A stretch of 64,000 nt of DNA from an uncultured Cohaesibacter sp. (GCF_963682185.1 NZ_OY821667.1:3671501-3735500), one strand, 5' to 3'. Counted from the stretch's first letter, positions 20,218-30,031 are shown. Notes: a model not told the origin generated them from the sequence alone. Made by a program: numbers and translations.

Positions 20218-20991
20218 ATGTCCACTCCTGCACCGATCACCGCTGATAGCCCCTTTGATTTTCTCATCAACGAGCCGGAAGGAACCCCGCGCGCGGTTCT
20301 GATGCTGGCCCATGGCGCAGGCGCTCCGATGGATGCTTCCTTCATGGAGCGGATCGCGGCCATGCTCACCGAGAATGGCATTGTCGTTGTGCGGTTTGAA
20401 TTTTCCTACATGGCTCGCCGCCGCGTCGATGGCAAGCGCCGTCCGGCAGGCCGTGCCGAACGCTGGACGCACCATTATTTCCGCGCCGTGGAAGAACTGC
20501 TACAGGGCGAGAGCTGGAACAGCGCTTGGGATGGTTTGCCATTGCTGATTGGTGGCAAGAGCATGGGCGGCCGTGTGGCGGCTATGCTTGCCTGCGATGA
20601 AGATCTGGATCTGGCGGTCAAGGGCGTTGTGGTTCTGGGCTATCCCTTCCATCCGATTGGCAAATCCGAGCCGGAAAACTGGCGCCTTGAGCCGCTTGAA
20701 AAGAGCCTGCTGCCGGTGCTGATCTGTCAGGGTGAACGCGATGATTTCGGTTGGTGGGATGAAGTGGATGCCATCGAGCTTCCCCCGCAGGTGACCCTCG
20801 AATGGATCGCCAATGGCAGCCACGATCTCGGTCCGACCGGTAAATCCGAAGCGACCATGAAGAGCAACATGCAGCATGCCGCTCGCCTTGCGGCAGACTT
20901 CGCTGCCAATCCGCCGATTCTGGAAATGGATTTCGGCCCCGATCAGCCGATTGACGATTTCGATGATGAGGATGACGACGACGAGGCGTAA
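20218..20991 (+). CDS. Alpha/beta hydrolase, KANL3/Tex30-like family
   Basis: Cytoplasmic serine hydrolase of 257 residues with no signal peptide. The oxyanion segment LAHGAGAPMD (30-39) and nucleophile elbow GGKSMGGR (112-119, Ser115) are clear. A later acid appears in CQGERDDFG and the histidine in NGSHDLGP, giving a complete triad. It ends with a strongly acidic tail rich in Asp and Glu (about 245-257). This family is widespread in proteobacteria but lacks a defined substrate; it resembles dienelactone hydrolases in fold. It is a single gene, converging on the DUF930 gene with 24 bp between stops. Confidence 0.88.
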   Translation: MSTPAPITADSPFDFLINEPEGTPRAVLMLAHGAGAPMDASFMERIAAMLTENGIVVVRFEFSYMARRRVDGKRRPAGRAERWTHHYFRAVEELLQGESWNSAWDGLPLLIGGKSMGGRVAAMLACDEDLDLAVKGVVVLGYPFHPIGKSEPENWRLEPLEKSLLPVLICQGERDDFGWWDEVDAIELPPQVTLEWIANGSHDLGPTGKSEATMKSNMQHAARLAADFAANPPILEMDFGPDQPIDDFDDEDDDDEA

Positions 20992-21015
20992 AGCCCAAAG
21001 CGTGTCTTAATCGCT

Positions 21016-21696
21016 CTACTTGTACTGAGTGAGATAATAGTCTTCCCAATCGCTCTTGGGCACGATGGTGCCCACCGCGAAGGCAAGATTGAGCACGGTG
21101 CTCTGATCATCAGACAGCTCGCAGTCGAATTTCACGCGATGCCAATTGTCGTGGCTCCAGAAAACGGCTCCGTCCGCGATCATGTGGTTGCCCTCATAGC
21201 GCACCTCTTCAAAGGTGTAGGTGACCATGCGTTCGGGCTTATAGGCATCGTTCCAGGCGGCGATCTGCTCAAGGGCTTCCAGCGAGCAGAGCTGCTCGCG
21301 CTGTTCATCTCCGGTGAGATTGCGATAGTCGTGGAGGGCCTCTTCGTTGCCCGCCCGCGCGAGAACTTTTCCAGAATAAATCTGGTTTGAGCGGATCATG
21401 CCATCGTCAGGTGGCTTTGTTTCCGGACTGGCTTCTGGCTTAGGTGGAGTGTCCTCAGCAGGCTCTGAAGCGGCTACAGGCTCGGCTGGTGCCTTTTGGG
21501 CTACAGTTGGTGGCGGCAGCGGCGGAGGAGGGGGCGCGATGATCTCCACCGCAATCGGGTCTTCCGGTGGCAGGGAGGGCAGCAGCTTGGGAGCGATGGT
21601 CATGAGTGCAAACAGGAAGAGCCCGTGCAGGAGAAGGGAGGCAACAACGCCTTCATAGCCGGCATTCTCGGGTCTGTTTGGCTCACATGGTCGCAT
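21016..21696 (-). CDS. DUF930 protein with TonB-like N-terminus
   Basis: Envelope protein of 226 residues. One membrane helix at about 20-40 (SLLLHGLFLFALM) precedes a proline-rich stretch (APPPPPLPPPTVAQ) and a Pro/Glu-rich spacer, an arrangement like TonB or TolA. The C-terminal domain (about 100-226) matches DUF930, found mainly in rhizobia: GEQREQLCSLEALEQIAAWN and FEEVRYEGNHMIADGAVF. Function is unknown. The topology suggests a protein anchored in the inner membrane that spans the periplasm. No exbBD genes are nearby. Confidence 0.8.
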   Translation of the reverse strand: MRPCEPNRPENAGYEGVVASLLLHGLFLFALMTIAPKLLPSLPPEDPIAVEIIAPPPPPLPPPTVAQKAPAEPVAASEPAEDTPPKPEASPETKPPDDGMIRSNQIYSGKVLARAGNEEALHDYRNLTGDEQREQLCSLEALEQIAAWNDAYKPERMVTYTFEEVRYEGNHMIADGAVFWSHDNWHRVKFDCELSDDQSTVLNLAFAVGTIVPKSDWEDYYLTQYK

Positions 21697-21827
21697 GGTC
21701 CGGCTCGCTGCAGAAGGCCGTTCTCCACAAGGTCAGCCAGAACGATGTGGCAATGTTCACGGCTCTTTCCCTCATGGAAAAACCTATCGGCGTGTCTTTA
21801 CAACCCGCCTGTGGCAACAGCATGGCC

Positions 21828-22463
21828 TTATGCGTCAAATGGCAGATCTCCTTGTGGATCAGAGCGGTCTGCATCACCCAGATCCTTCTCGGCCCAGTGC
21901 TTGCGACAAAGGGAAACATAGCTTTCCTCGCCGCCAATCACCACCTGATCGCCTTCATCGATGATCTTGCCGTCATGGTCGATGCGCACCACCATGGATG
22001 CCTTGCGTCCACACCAGCAGATGGTGCGCGCCTCGCGCAGCTCGTCAGCCCATGCCAGAAGGCATTTCGAACCGGGGAACAGATTGCCCTGAAAATCGGT
22101 CCTGAGACCGTAACACATGACAGGGATTCGCAAGTTGTCGGCCACCCGGCAGAGCTGCCAGACCTGATCTTCAGACAGGAACTGCGCCTCATCGAAAAAG
22201 ATGCAGTCCGGCTTTTTCTCGCCCGTTTCCACGTTGAACTGCTTGGAAATATGGTCGAACAGATCCATTTCCTGCGTGAATACGAAGGCCTCGGCTCCAA
22301 GCCCGATGCGCGAGGAAATCTCACCCACCTTGGTGCGATTATCGAGCGCTGCGGTATAAAGCAGGGTCCTCATGCCTCGTTCGACATAGTTGTAGGACGC
22401 TTGCAACAGCAAGGTGGACTTGCCTGCATTCATTGCCGAATAGGTGAAATAGAGCTTGGCCAT
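21828..22463 (-). CDS. tdk: Thymidine kinase
   Basis: Salvage enzyme that phosphorylates thymidine and deoxyuridine to the monophosphate; 211 residues, normal for the type II (TK1-like) family. It opens with the P-loop [10 protein letters not shown] (8-17), carries the DEAQF Mg-site motif and a lid/zinc region with [10 protein letters not shown]. The start at 22463 is where homology begins; the frame is open further upstream but that part overlaps the acyltransferase gene and is not protein-like. It is separated from the acyltransferase by 172 bp. Thymidine kinase is patchily distributed in alphaproteobacteria. Confidence 0.95.
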   Translation of the reverse strand: MAKLYFTYSAMNAGKSTLLLQASYNYVERGMRTLLYTAALDNRTKVGEISSRIGLGAEAFVFTQEMDLFDHISKQFNVETGEKKPDCIFFDEAQFLSEDQVWQLCRVADNLRIPVMCYGLRTDFQGNLFPGSKCLLAWADELREARTICWCGRKASMVVRIDHDGKIIDEGDQVVIGGEESYVSLCRKHWAEKDLGDADRSDPQGDLPFDA

Positions 22464-22635
22464 GCGGGAATCGTCTTTTTGCAAACAAAAGGGATTGTCT
22501 GTTGCTAAATCCGCTTGTGCCAATATGCAAGGGCACTGCTCGTCCCATAACGCGATATGTGGATGAGGCAGGCATGAGGGGGGGAAGAGCAGAGCGTTTG
22601 CTGGGTCTGGGCCTAGAAGGAGAAGGACGAGGAAC

Positions 22636-23586
22636 TTACGCCTTCGAATCGAAGGCCCGTTCTGGCTGTTTGGGCAGAACCCGCTCCACATATGTCTGCA
22701 TCTTTAAGGCTATTTCATCCTGATCGCCCAGCAGGCTGTCCGGATCAATCGGCTCGCCAAAGGTGATATGGAACTTGGCACCATATTTATTCTGCAACTC
22801 GCGGATGGACTGGATATCCCGCAATTCGGTTGAGATCTGGCTGAGGGCATAGAAGGTGAGTGAGTTGCGTGCCCTGATGTGCCCCGGAATAATGGGAATC
22901 TTGTGCTTCTTGGCCATGCGCAGGAAGCTCGAATTCCATGGCCGCTCCTTGAGCCGCACACCATTCCAGTAGGAAAGCCGCCCCGAAGGGAAGATGCCCA
23001 CGCAGCGATCATCCCGGAAGGCTTGTGCCGCAATTGACATCGTGCGGCGCATGGCAGAGCGGTCGCGCAGATTGGGCCGCCATTCCACGGGGATCATCAG
23101 GTCGGCAGCGTTGGGATTGATCGACAGCAGATCGGCAAAGACAAACAGCGCCAGATCCTGCCGCACATGGCGCACCTGATCAAACAGCGCCAGACCATCG
23201 GGTAGGCCTGTGGGATGATTGGTGGCAACGAGGCATCCCCCATGTCTGGGCAATTTTTCCAGACCGGTCGTCGTCACCCTTGGCCGCATCAGATCCAGCA
23301 TGGCTTCCGCCATCTCATAGCCCGATTCATTATATCGCCAGCCGGAGACCAGCCGACAGAGATTGTCATAGCGTACGGCCTTGCGGATCAATGGCGCATA
23401 GGCCTTGGCGAAACGACCGGTTACCAGATGACGGGCGCGGACTTCAATATACCAGTCCACCAGCTCCCTCACATCGTCAGTGATATGGGCTGTGCGTTCC
23501 GTTTGGCGGCGGCTCTGGCGGTCTGCGAGGGAAGACTGAGCCTTGCTCACCCTGTCATATATGACGCGCATGGACTTTTGTGTCAT
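22636..23586 (-). CDS. 1-acyl-sn-glycerol-3-phosphate acyltransferase-like (PlsC superfamily)
   Basis: Membrane-associated acyltransferase of 316 residues. The acyltransferase block I reads [10 protein letters not shown], a variant of the usual NHxxxxD, and block III reads [10 protein letters not shown]. These place it in the PlsC/GPAT superfamily, in a subgroup whose substrates have not been defined. The N-terminal 100 residues are basic and Arg-rich. ATG 23586 is chosen because GGGGGAA precedes it by a few bases; ATG 23598 is the alternative. Its leader contains a strong hairpin and a TGACA/TGTCA dyad (see separate entry). Confidence 0.85.
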   Translation of the reverse strand: MTQKSMRVIYDRVSKAQSSLADRQSRRQTERTAHITDDVRELVDWYIEVRARHLVTGRFAKAYAPLIRKAVRYDNLCRLVSGWRYNESGYEMAEAMLDLMRPRVTTTGLEKLPRHGGCLVATNHPTGLPDGLALFDQVRHVRQDLALFVFADLLSINPNAADLMIPVEWRPNLRDRSAMRRTMSIAAQAFRDDRCVGIFPSGRLSYWNGVRLKERPWNSSFLRMAKKHKIPIIPGHIRARNSLTFYALSQISTELRDIQSIRELQNKYGAKFHITFGEPIDPDSLLGDQDEIALKMQTYVERVLPKQPERAFDSKA

Positions 23587-23990
23587 AGTTTCCCCCATAG
23601 CTCATCATCCTCTTGATACGCTTTGCGCATCGGCGCTCGCCAGACAAGTCGCGCCGTCACGGCGCCTGACTTGCTTTTATCGTGTTTGCCGCTTCTGATT
23701 TTGTCAAAGGCCAACCATAAAACTGACAAATCTGTCATCATCAAGGCTGATTGAATTTATCAAACTTGCAACAAATAGATGACACGCAGGACAAATTGGC
23801 GCCAGATGAACAAAGGTATTGCCAAAAAACATAGTTATTCAGAACTAATCCGGCCAATACCGCCACAGACAACACTGGCGATTGTTCCTGATATAGATGC
23901 CCGGCGTCATAAATCATGAGCCATCACGCCGCACGAGCACAGCTGGTGCTTTCGGGCGGAGTGATTTGCTACTTGCCTGTAAGGCTGCGT
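23587..23990. promoter_or_regulatory. Leader of acyltransferase gene: strong hairpin and operator-like dyad
   Basis: No gene. A GC-rich hairpin pairs CAAGTC-GCGCCG (23645-23656) with CGGCGC-(CT)-GACTTG (23660-23673). About 50 bp further upstream of the acyltransferase lies a perfect dyad TGACA-N4-TGTCA (23724-23737). Both are on the 5' side of the acyltransferase gene and downstream of the TerB-like gene. The hairpin lacks a good U-run in either direction, so it is more likely an mRNA structure than a terminator. Confidence 0.4.
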
Positions 23991-24401
23991 CTACATGCGG
24001 CGATAGCGAACGCGAGCGCTGTGTTCGATGGCACCGACATGCAGCCGGTCCAGTTCCAGTTCATCGCGCAGAAGCAGCAAAAACTGCAATTCATCCTGCT
24101 CTACCTGCAAGTCGGCTGCCGCCACTTCAATGGCCAGCGCATAGGCTGTCTCGCGCAGTTTGATCGGCAGGCTGGCATGGACAACCTTGAGGACGAGATC
24201 GACACCGCCCTCGGCAAGCAGGTCCGAGCAATCGCGAGAAACCGTCACGAGGCGTTCATGGTCGAAATCGGAAAAAACAGGCAGCGTCTGCACTTCTTCT
24301 CCGATTTTCATGAGTTCTGAGTCCGTCATGGTCCGGTCCGCAGCAGATGTGGACACCATCACATAGATCAGGGCTTCTTCCGGCGAGACGATCTTGGTCA
24401 T
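23991..24401 (-). CDS. TerB-like tellurite-resistance family protein
   Basis: Small, mostly helical cytoplasmic protein of 136 residues from the TerB/DjlA-N superfamily. Visible hallmarks are SPEEALIYVMVSTSAADRTMTDSEL at the N-terminus (two helices with the acidic DRxMTDxE loop that binds metal in relatives) and a second acidic loop AAADLQVEQDEL. The start at 24401 has AGGAAAAGAAG upstream. Single-gene copies like this are common in rhizobia and need not confer tellurite resistance; no other ter genes are present. Confidence 0.85.
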   Translation of the reverse strand: MTKIVSPEEALIYVMVSTSAADRTMTDSELMKIGEEVQTLPVFSDFDHERLVTVSRDCSDLLAEGGVDLVLKVVHASLPIKLRETAYALAIEVAAADLQVEQDELQFLLLLRDELELDRLHVGAIEHSARVRYRRM

Positions 24402-24794
24402 TCTTCTTTTCCTGTTTCGGGCGCAAAAGTTGCGCAAAAGGGCACAGTTGCCCGACTTTTCATCAAGTCATTTGAACTTATGCATCAAAGGCGTTCGGAT
24501 CAAGCTCTGGTTCGGGCCTTTCTTGCGGGATGGGGGCATATGAGCGGGCTTTCATCCTTGCCAATGGCAAACTCCATTGGGAATGGCTGGGTGCGAGGCC
24601 AAAAAGTCCCTTTTCTTGGGCTTGTCTATCAGCTAGAACAGCGCTGACGGCCAGCCCGGACGGTGGGCCGTCAGCTGTTTATTGTCGCAACTTCATCTGG
24701 CCGCATGGGATATGCTGCCAATCTGGGATCTGGCACAAAGCTGGCCGTTGATGGCCCACAGCCTGATTATCAAGGACATTCAAGGAACCTGACT
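24402..24794. other. Intergenic region upstream of lysyl-tRNA synthetase
   Basis: Divergent promoter region between the TerB-like gene and lysS. I see no T-box features, hairpin or protein-like frame. The frame of the synthetase stays open back to 24663, but that extension lacks homology. Confidence 0.4.
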
Positions 24795-26417
24795 ATGACT
24801 TCGCAAACCGCCCTTCCGCTCGCGCTCTCCGATGACCTCGTCGAAGCAGCAGCAACGTCCAAGGCCTGGCCGTTTGAAGAGGCGCGAAAGCTGGTCAAAC
24901 GCTATCAGAAGTCCGGCATGCCTGATGAAGTGCTGTTCGAAACCGGCTATGGCCCATCCGGCTTGCCCCATATCGGCACCTTCGGTGAAGTGGCTCGCAC
25001 CTCCATGGTCCGCACAGCCTTCCGCGCCCTGACGAGGGATGAAGTGAAGACCCGCATGTTGTGCTTCTCCGATGATATGGACGGTTTCCGCAAGGTGCCG
25101 ACCAACTTGCCCAATCAGGAGATGCTGGCCCAGCATTTGGGCCTGCCGCTTACGCAGGTGCCCGATCCGTTCGGCACTCATGAAGGCTTCGCCCAGCATA
25201 ACAATGCCCGTCTGTGCAATTTCCTCGATCAGTTCGGCTTCGACTATGAGTTCGCGTCCTCGACTGACTATTATACCTCTGGCCGGTTCGATGAGACCCT
25301 TTTGAAAATGCTGGACGTCTATGACAAGGTCATGGACATCATTCTGCCAACTCTGGGCAAGGAACGTCAGGCAACCTATTCGCCCTTCCTGCCGGTTTGC
25401 CCGCGCACCGGCAAGGTGCTGCAGGTGCCGATGATCGAGCGGAATGTCTCCAAGGGCACCGTGGTTTATCTGGACCCGGAAACCAATGAGAAGGTGGAAG
25501 TGCCGGTCACCGGCGGTGCCGTCAAATGCCAGTGGAAGGCCGACTGGGCCATGCGCTGGGCTGCTCTTGATGTGGCTTATGAAATGAGCGGCAAGGATCT
25601 GATCGACAGCGTCAAGCTCTCCACCAAGATCTGCCGCGCCCTTGGCAAGCCGCAGCCGGAAAGCCTGTCCTATGAGCTGTTCCTTGATGATCAGGGTGCC
25701 AAGATTTCCAAATCCAAGGGCAACGGCCTCACCATTGAGGAATGGCTGACCTATGCCTCGCCCGAGAGCCTGTCGCTCTATATGTATCAGAAGCCAAAGA
25801 CGGCCAAGAAGCTTTATTTCGATGTGATCCCGAAGGCAGTGGACGAGTATTTCACCTTCCTTGGCAATATCGAAAAGGAAGATCTGACCAAGCAGCTCAA
25901 CAACCCGACATGGCATATTCACTCCGGCAATCCGCCAAAAGCCAATATGCCTATCAGCTTCGCTCTGTTGCTCAATCTGGTCAGTGCAGCCAACGCGCAG
26001 GACAAGGATGTTCTTTGGGGGTTCATTTCGCGCTATGTACCCGGTGCCAGCGCCGAAACCCATCCGAAACTGGATGAACTGGTCGGCTATGCCATCCGCT
26101 ATTTCGAGGATTTCGTCAAACCCAAGAAGGTGTTCCGCGCAGCGACCGAGATGGAAGCAACCGCCATGCAGGATCTGGCAAACCGCCTTGCCGGCATGAC
26201 CGATGTAACCGACGCCGAAGAGCTGCAAACGGAAGTCTTCGCAGTGGGCAATTCCTACGAATTCGGCAATCTGCGCGACTGGTTCAAGGCGCTCTATCAG
26301 GTTCTGCTGGGGCAGGATCAGGGCCCTCGCTTTGGCTCCTTCATCGCTCTTTACGGGGTTGAGAATACCATCGCCCTGATCGAAAAAGGTTTGAAGGGCG
26401 AATTGCTGAACGTGTAA
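24795..26417 (+). CDS. lysS: Lysyl-tRNA synthetase, class I
   Basis: Charges tRNA-Lys; 540 residues. It is the class I form: the HIGH-type motif is [10 protein letters not shown] and the KMSKS-type motif is [11 protein letters not shown], both within a Rossmann catalytic domain. Class I LysRS is the usual form in archaea and in many alphaproteobacteria, so this supports the lineage assignment. ATG 24795 ([11 protein letters not shown]) is preceded by AAGGA; an upstream in-frame ATG at 24663 lacks a ribosome site. A TAP-like hydrolase follows after 32 bp, perhaps in the same transcript. No class II lysS is present here. Confidence 0.95.
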   Translation: MTSQTALPLALSDDLVEAAATSKAWPFEEARKLVKRYQKSGMPDEVLFETGYGPSGLPHIGTFGEVARTSMVRTAFRALTRDEVKTRMLCFSDDMDGFRKVPTNLPNQEMLAQHLGLPLTQVPDPFGTHEGFAQHNNARLCNFLDQFGFDYEFASSTDYYTSGRFDETLLKMLDVYDKVMDIILPTLGKERQATYSPFLPVCPRTGKVLQVPMIERNVSKGTVVYLDPETNEKVEVPVTGGAVKCQWKADWAMRWAALDVAYEMSGKDLIDSVKLSTKICRALGKPQPESLSYELFLDDQGAKISKSKGNGLTIEEWLTYASPESLSLYMYQKPKTAKKLYFDVIPKAVDEYFTFLGNIEKEDLTKQLNNPTWHIHSGNPPKANMPISFALLLNLVSAANAQDKDVLWGFISRYVPGASAETHPKLDELVGYAIRYFEDFVKPKKVFRAATEMEATAMQDLANRLAGMTDVTDAEELQTEVFAVGNSYEFGNLRDWFKALYQVLLGQDQGPRFGSFIALYGVENTIALIEKGLKGELLNV

Positions 26418-26449
26418 TCAGCCCTCATTCACCGTGATCGGGAGCAAAA

Positions 26450-27946
26450 TTGATGAAAACCGGCTGCAAGAGACAGAGACGCCTTCTTCTGCCGGTTTTT
26501 CTTTTGGCTGTTTCGGCTATGTTGGCTTACGTCAGCGGTTTTGCCCTCCCGACTGGGGTGCCTGAAGCAAGGGCCGAGGATAGCCATGTCCCGCTTGAGC
26601 CCATTGATTGCCCTGCCGAGGCCGCTGAAGGGCAGGACGTGGTCTGCTTCCTCTTTCATGTGCCGTCCGATTGGAATGATATAGCCAATCGCCCCATGGA
26701 ATTGCCGGTCATGCGCTTTGCCCCGTTGGGACCGGAGGCGAGCAAGCCGCCGTTGCTCATATTGGCTGGCGGGCCGGGGCAATCGGTCATCACCCTTCAG
26801 AAGAAAATCGTCAAGAATCTCCAATATCTGCGAGAGGACCGTGAAATCATTCTCATGGATCAGCGCGGTACGGGTCCATTGGCTGAGGATATGCTGTGCC
26901 CCAAGGCGCTGGGCGAGGGAGAAGCCATCGATGTTGATGCACTGGTCGCCTGCGTCAAAGCCGCAGATGCCGACGGAGTGCGGCTTTCCGATTACCGCAC
27001 GGCCTTTGCTGTCGAGGATTATCGAGCCCTGCGCTACGCGCTCAGAATAGACAAATGGGTCATTATCGCCAGCTCCTATGGTGCGCGGGTGGCGCAAGGG
27101 CTGGTGCGTCGCGATAATGAGGGCATTGACCGTATCCTCTTCAACGGTCCGCTCTTTCTGGCGACCCGGCTATTTGACTGGAAGCCGGAAGGGAAAATAG
27201 ACGACCTGATCGACGCCTGTAACGAAGATGATGCCTGCCGCAACGCATTCCCCGATCTCTATTGGGATTACCAGCGTCTTCCCTTTGCCATGCGCAAGGT
27301 GAAGCTGGCTGAAGATGCGGTCTATTCAGCAGAAGCTCAGCCCTATTTCTATCAGAACAGGCTCAACGCCCTTCTGGCGCGCAACAAGGCGGCGCTCGTC
27401 CCTGCCGATATTGCCGCCACAGTGACCAGCGTCGACAAGGCTCTGGCAGAGGATGCCATCTGGACGCCGCCTGATCCGTTGCCTCAATCCATGAAGCGCA
27501 TCAGCCTGTTGATGCATTTCGCGGTTGCTTGCGCCGAAGAGATTGCACCGCTTGCCGAGCAGTCGGAGATCGATTTTCAGCAACCTCTGACCATGCGATT
27601 TTACCGTAAGGCCTGTGACCGCATCGCGGAGGTGACATCTCACACGGTTAAACTTGAAAAAGGGTGGGACAAGGCGAATAAGACGGCACGGCCAACGCTC
27701 ATTCTGAACGGCGCGTTCGACACCATCGTTTATCCGGATGCCGTCGCAGACAGCTTGCCATTCTTCACCGACGCCTCATGGGTGACCTTGCCGTTTGGTG
27801 GCCATGATGTGCTCAGCGTCAATCCGTGCGCACGAACGCTGGCGGGCGCATTCCTTGCTGGCAACGCGCCTGAAAAACTGGATACCGCCTGCGCTCAGAA
27901 TACGGATCTCTCATTTCTGCTGACCCCGCAACAGGCCAGAAAATAG
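26450..27946 (+). CDS. Exported alpha/beta hydrolase, TAP-like (tripeptidyl/proline iminopeptidase type)
   Basis: Secreted or periplasmic serine hydrolase of 498 residues. A hydrophobic N-terminus (about 11-33, LLLPVFLLAVSAML) ends at an EARAED signal-cleavage-like site. Landmarks are the oxyanion GGPGQS (107-112), DQRGTGPL (137-144), nucleophile elbow ASSYGARV (Ser209), and a C-terminal TAP-like segment with LNGAFDTIVYP and FGGHDVL giving the acid and histidine. Family members cut N-terminal residues from peptides. Several cysteine pairs fit a disulfide-bonded exported protein. It lies 32 bp after lysS. Confidence 0.87.
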   Translation: MMKTGCKRQRRLLLPVFLLAVSAMLAYVSGFALPTGVPEARAEDSHVPLEPIDCPAEAAEGQDVVCFLFHVPSDWNDIANRPMELPVMRFAPLGPEASKPPLLILAGGPGQSVITLQKKIVKNLQYLREDREIILMDQRGTGPLAEDMLCPKALGEGEAIDVDALVACVKAADADGVRLSDYRTAFAVEDYRALRYALRIDKWVIIASSYGARVAQGLVRRDNEGIDRILFNGPLFLATRLFDWKPEGKIDDLIDACNEDDACRNAFPDLYWDYQRLPFAMRKVKLAEDAVYSAEAQPYFYQNRLNALLARNKAALVPADIAATVTSVDKALAEDAIWTPPDPLPQSMKRISLLMHFAVACAEEIAPLAEQSEIDFQQPLTMRFYRKACDRIAEVTSHTVKLEKGWDKANKTARPTLILNGAFDTIVYPDAVADSLPFFTDASWVTLPFGGHDVLSVNPCARTLAGAFLAGNAPEKLDTACAQNTDLSFLLTPQQARK

Positions 27947-27997
27947 CGCCTTGCCTATTGCGCCTCATGACTGCTGGCAAGCTCCCACAACGCGAAA

Positions 27998-29140
27998 TTA
28001 TCGCATTTCAAATCCGGGTGGGAGCGGCAGCTCTTTTTCCTCTTCCGGTTCGGAAGGGGGCGTCATGATGGACAGCGCGCCGGCATTGGCCCCCGCCAAC
28101 AGATCCGGCGCCGTAATCGGCCCGATATCCTGCGACTGGGCATTGAGCGAGGAAGAAAGCGCGTCGGCTTCCTTCTGTCGCGCCATGATGTCGCTGCCGC
28201 TTGCGGTGGCCTTGGTGGCGAACAGGCCGCGTTTGGCCTGTTTGGCTTCAAAGAATTCGTCCTGATAATAGCCCTCTTCGGGCATGGCCCAACCAAGGCG
28301 CACGATATAGCTGGCCAGATCGGTCACATTGACCGGCTGCTCTCCTGCCTTGAACTGGTTGATGCCCGGCCCCAGATAGCAGGTCGCACTATCCGACCCC
28401 TCTTTGGCTTTCTCGTCATTGGTGGCCCCGTCTTCTCCGATCCAGTCACAGCGTACAGAGCGGGCGCGGATGAAGCGTTTGAGCGCCGTGGCACCCAGCT
28501 TGTCGCATTTGGCGGCCCTGCCGGCCATCCAGCATTCTTTATTGCTGTCGTAAGCCTGAAGATGGGCGAGATTGACATCCACCTCGCGATATTTGCTAAC
28601 CATCAAGGTGAGCTTGGTGGGCGTTTGCACAGCAACCCGTCGGAAAATCTCCGGCAGAGGCTCCGGCTCCGGCTCGGGCGGCAGAGGCATACCCTGTTCG
28701 CGCTCGAGGGGTGCGGCCTGATAATAAGGGGACAGCGCAAAGCCCGGCGTCACATTGCGCTTGGGCGGTGCCACAAGCTTGCCTGCCTGCGGCCCCTGCA
28801 ACAACACTTGCATGTTGGATGAGGCTTCATCGTCAGACTTGGCATCGAGGGGAAGGGCGGCCTGTTGCTGTCCGGTTTGGGGTCTCTTCGCGGTCTCGGA
28901 CGCACTTTGATCGTCTGCCTTCTTACGCTCTTGCGTTGAGAGATAGGCATCCTGCGGTGCGGAAGGGGAGCCCTGCCAATACCAGAAAAGATAGAAAACC
29001 AATGCCGTCAGCGCAAAGGCTGAGCCGACCAGCATGATATTGCCCAGAAGCCTGTCCAGCCATGAACGCTCGGGAGCTGGTTGCCGGGCGGCATAATGAT
29101 CGTCCGCCGGTGCGCCATTTGTTCGCCTTGTTCTGCCCAT
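27998..29140 (-). CDS. Membrane-anchored protein with degenerate staphylococcal-nuclease-like domain
   Basis: Envelope protein of 380 residues. After a short Arg-rich cytoplasmic tail there is one membrane helix (about 33-55), a long Gln/Asp/Pro-rich periplasmic linker, and a domain at about 170-345. That domain follows the SNase order: a beta segment (VDVNLAHLQAYD), CWMAGRAAKCDKLGATALKRFI, VRCDW, a TCYLG, DLASYIVRLGWAMPEEGYY and KRGLFATK. The DGD loop and the expected catalytic arginines are not seen, so nuclease activity is doubtful. Four cysteines could form disulfides. ATG 29140 is favoured over an upstream start at 29173. It lies 171 bp downstream of the S24-like regulator on the same strand. 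Confidence 0.6.
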   Translation of the reverse strand: MGRTRRTNGAPADDHYAARQPAPERSWLDRLLGNIMLVGSAFALTALVFYLFWYWQGSPSAPQDAYLSTQERKKADDQSASETAKRPQTGQQQAALPLDAKSDDEASSNMQVLLQGPQAGKLVAPPKRNVTPGFALSPYYQAAPLEREQGMPLPPEPEPEPLPEIFRRVAVQTPTKLTLMVSKYREVDVNLAHLQAYDSNKECWMAGRAAKCDKLGATALKRFIRARSVRCDWIGEDGATNDEKAKEGSDSATCYLGPGINQFKAGEQPVNVTDLASYIVRLGWAMPEEGYYQDEFFEAKQAKRGLFATKATASGSDIMARQKEADALSSSLNAQSQDIGPITAPDLLAGANAGALSIMTPPSEPEEEKELPLPPGFEMR

Positions 29141-29311
29141 GACCCTGACTATACTCAATAAACTGGTTTGCACTCGGCCTAACGCCGCGCCTGCCGAGGA
29201 GAGCCCCGAATGCAGACATGGGGAGAATATAACTCTAAATATAGAGAATTAAAGGCAGCAGTTTAAACAGTGGGCTTTTCCTTTGCCACACATGTTCAAA
29301 CCCTGCTGGGA

Positions 29312-30031
29312 TCATTGGCTGGCCCACAGGATTTTGACCAAGCGCAGCTTGTTGTCATCTGTCACGGGCAGAGCAGCTTGGGCTTGGTCCAGAGGGACGA
29401 GATAGAACGCCCCGTCGTGATCGGCAGATATGTCACCCACGATGATGCCGCGTTCATGGTCGTCACGACAAAAGAAAACCACCCGATCACCTTCGGTAAT
29501 TGGACAATAAAGGCCCAGCAAAAGTGAGGTTCCTTCCTTATAGAAAGGCGTCAAGCGGTCTTCCTCAATCCTGAACAGGAAAACCCTTTCTGCTGGTGAT
29601 AAAGCTCCCTTTGGTGAGGCTGTTTCTAGTTTTTCCCCTTGTTGCGGGGAGGGGCTATCAAAGGAGCCTATAAGGCCGATGTGATCACTGTCATCCGATC
29701 CGGATCGAGAGGAAGAGGGAACCGTATGATCCAGAGATGGGATATCTGCGGCGAGTGTTTGATCAAGGATGTCCTGATAGGACCAGACGACACATTGCCG
29801 CTCACCAAGCAATTCAACGAAAAAGGTTTCTACGGAGACCTGTGTTGCATCCAGAATGCGGGCGATCGACTCTGTTGATGGCCAGCGGGGCCGCCCATTT
29901 GGCTGGAACCGCTTGGAGCGGTTGAATATACTGGCATCCAACCCCGCCATACGAGCCAGGGAGGTGGTTGATACCCCCTCCCTGGCCGCTAGCGCATCTA
30001 TGGCTTGCCATAGGCGTTTGTGAGATAGCAT
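29312..30031 (-). CDS. S24/LexA-fold transcriptional regulator with HTH domain, lacking the catalytic serine
   Basis: DNA-binding regulator of 239 residues, resembling phage C2-type repressors found singly in rhizobial chromosomes. The N-terminal HTH covers about residues 5-75 (LARMAGLDASIFNRSKRF, then WPSTESIARILDAT). The C-terminal S24-like beta domain runs from about 145 to 239 (RIEEDRLTPFYKEGTSLLL, EGDRVVFFCRDD). Where cleavable repressors have a Ser-Met catalytic pair, this has Arg-Leu (EDRLTPFY), so self-cleavage is unlikely. No phage genes surround it. It may control the nuclease-like gene downstream or the divergent DUF952 gene. Confidence 0.82.
   Translation of the reverse strand: MLSHKRLWQAIDALAAREGVSTTSLARMAGLDASIFNRSKRFQPNGRPRWPSTESIARILDATQVSVETFFVELLGERQCVVWSYQDILDQTLAADIPSLDHTVPSSSRSGSDDSDHIGLIGSFDSPSPQQGEKLETASPKGALSPAERVFLFRIEEDRLTPFYKEGTSLLLGLYCPITEGDRVVFFCRDDHERGIIVGDISADHDGAFYLVPLDQAQAALPVTDDNKLRLVKILWASQ

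Noticed and set aside
23751-23763. TTGAATTTATCAA as an FNR/FixK box
   Set aside because: The half-sites are separated by five bases rather than the six required.
24663-24794. Upstream start for lysS
   Set aside because: No ribosome site, and class I LysRS homology begins at 24795.
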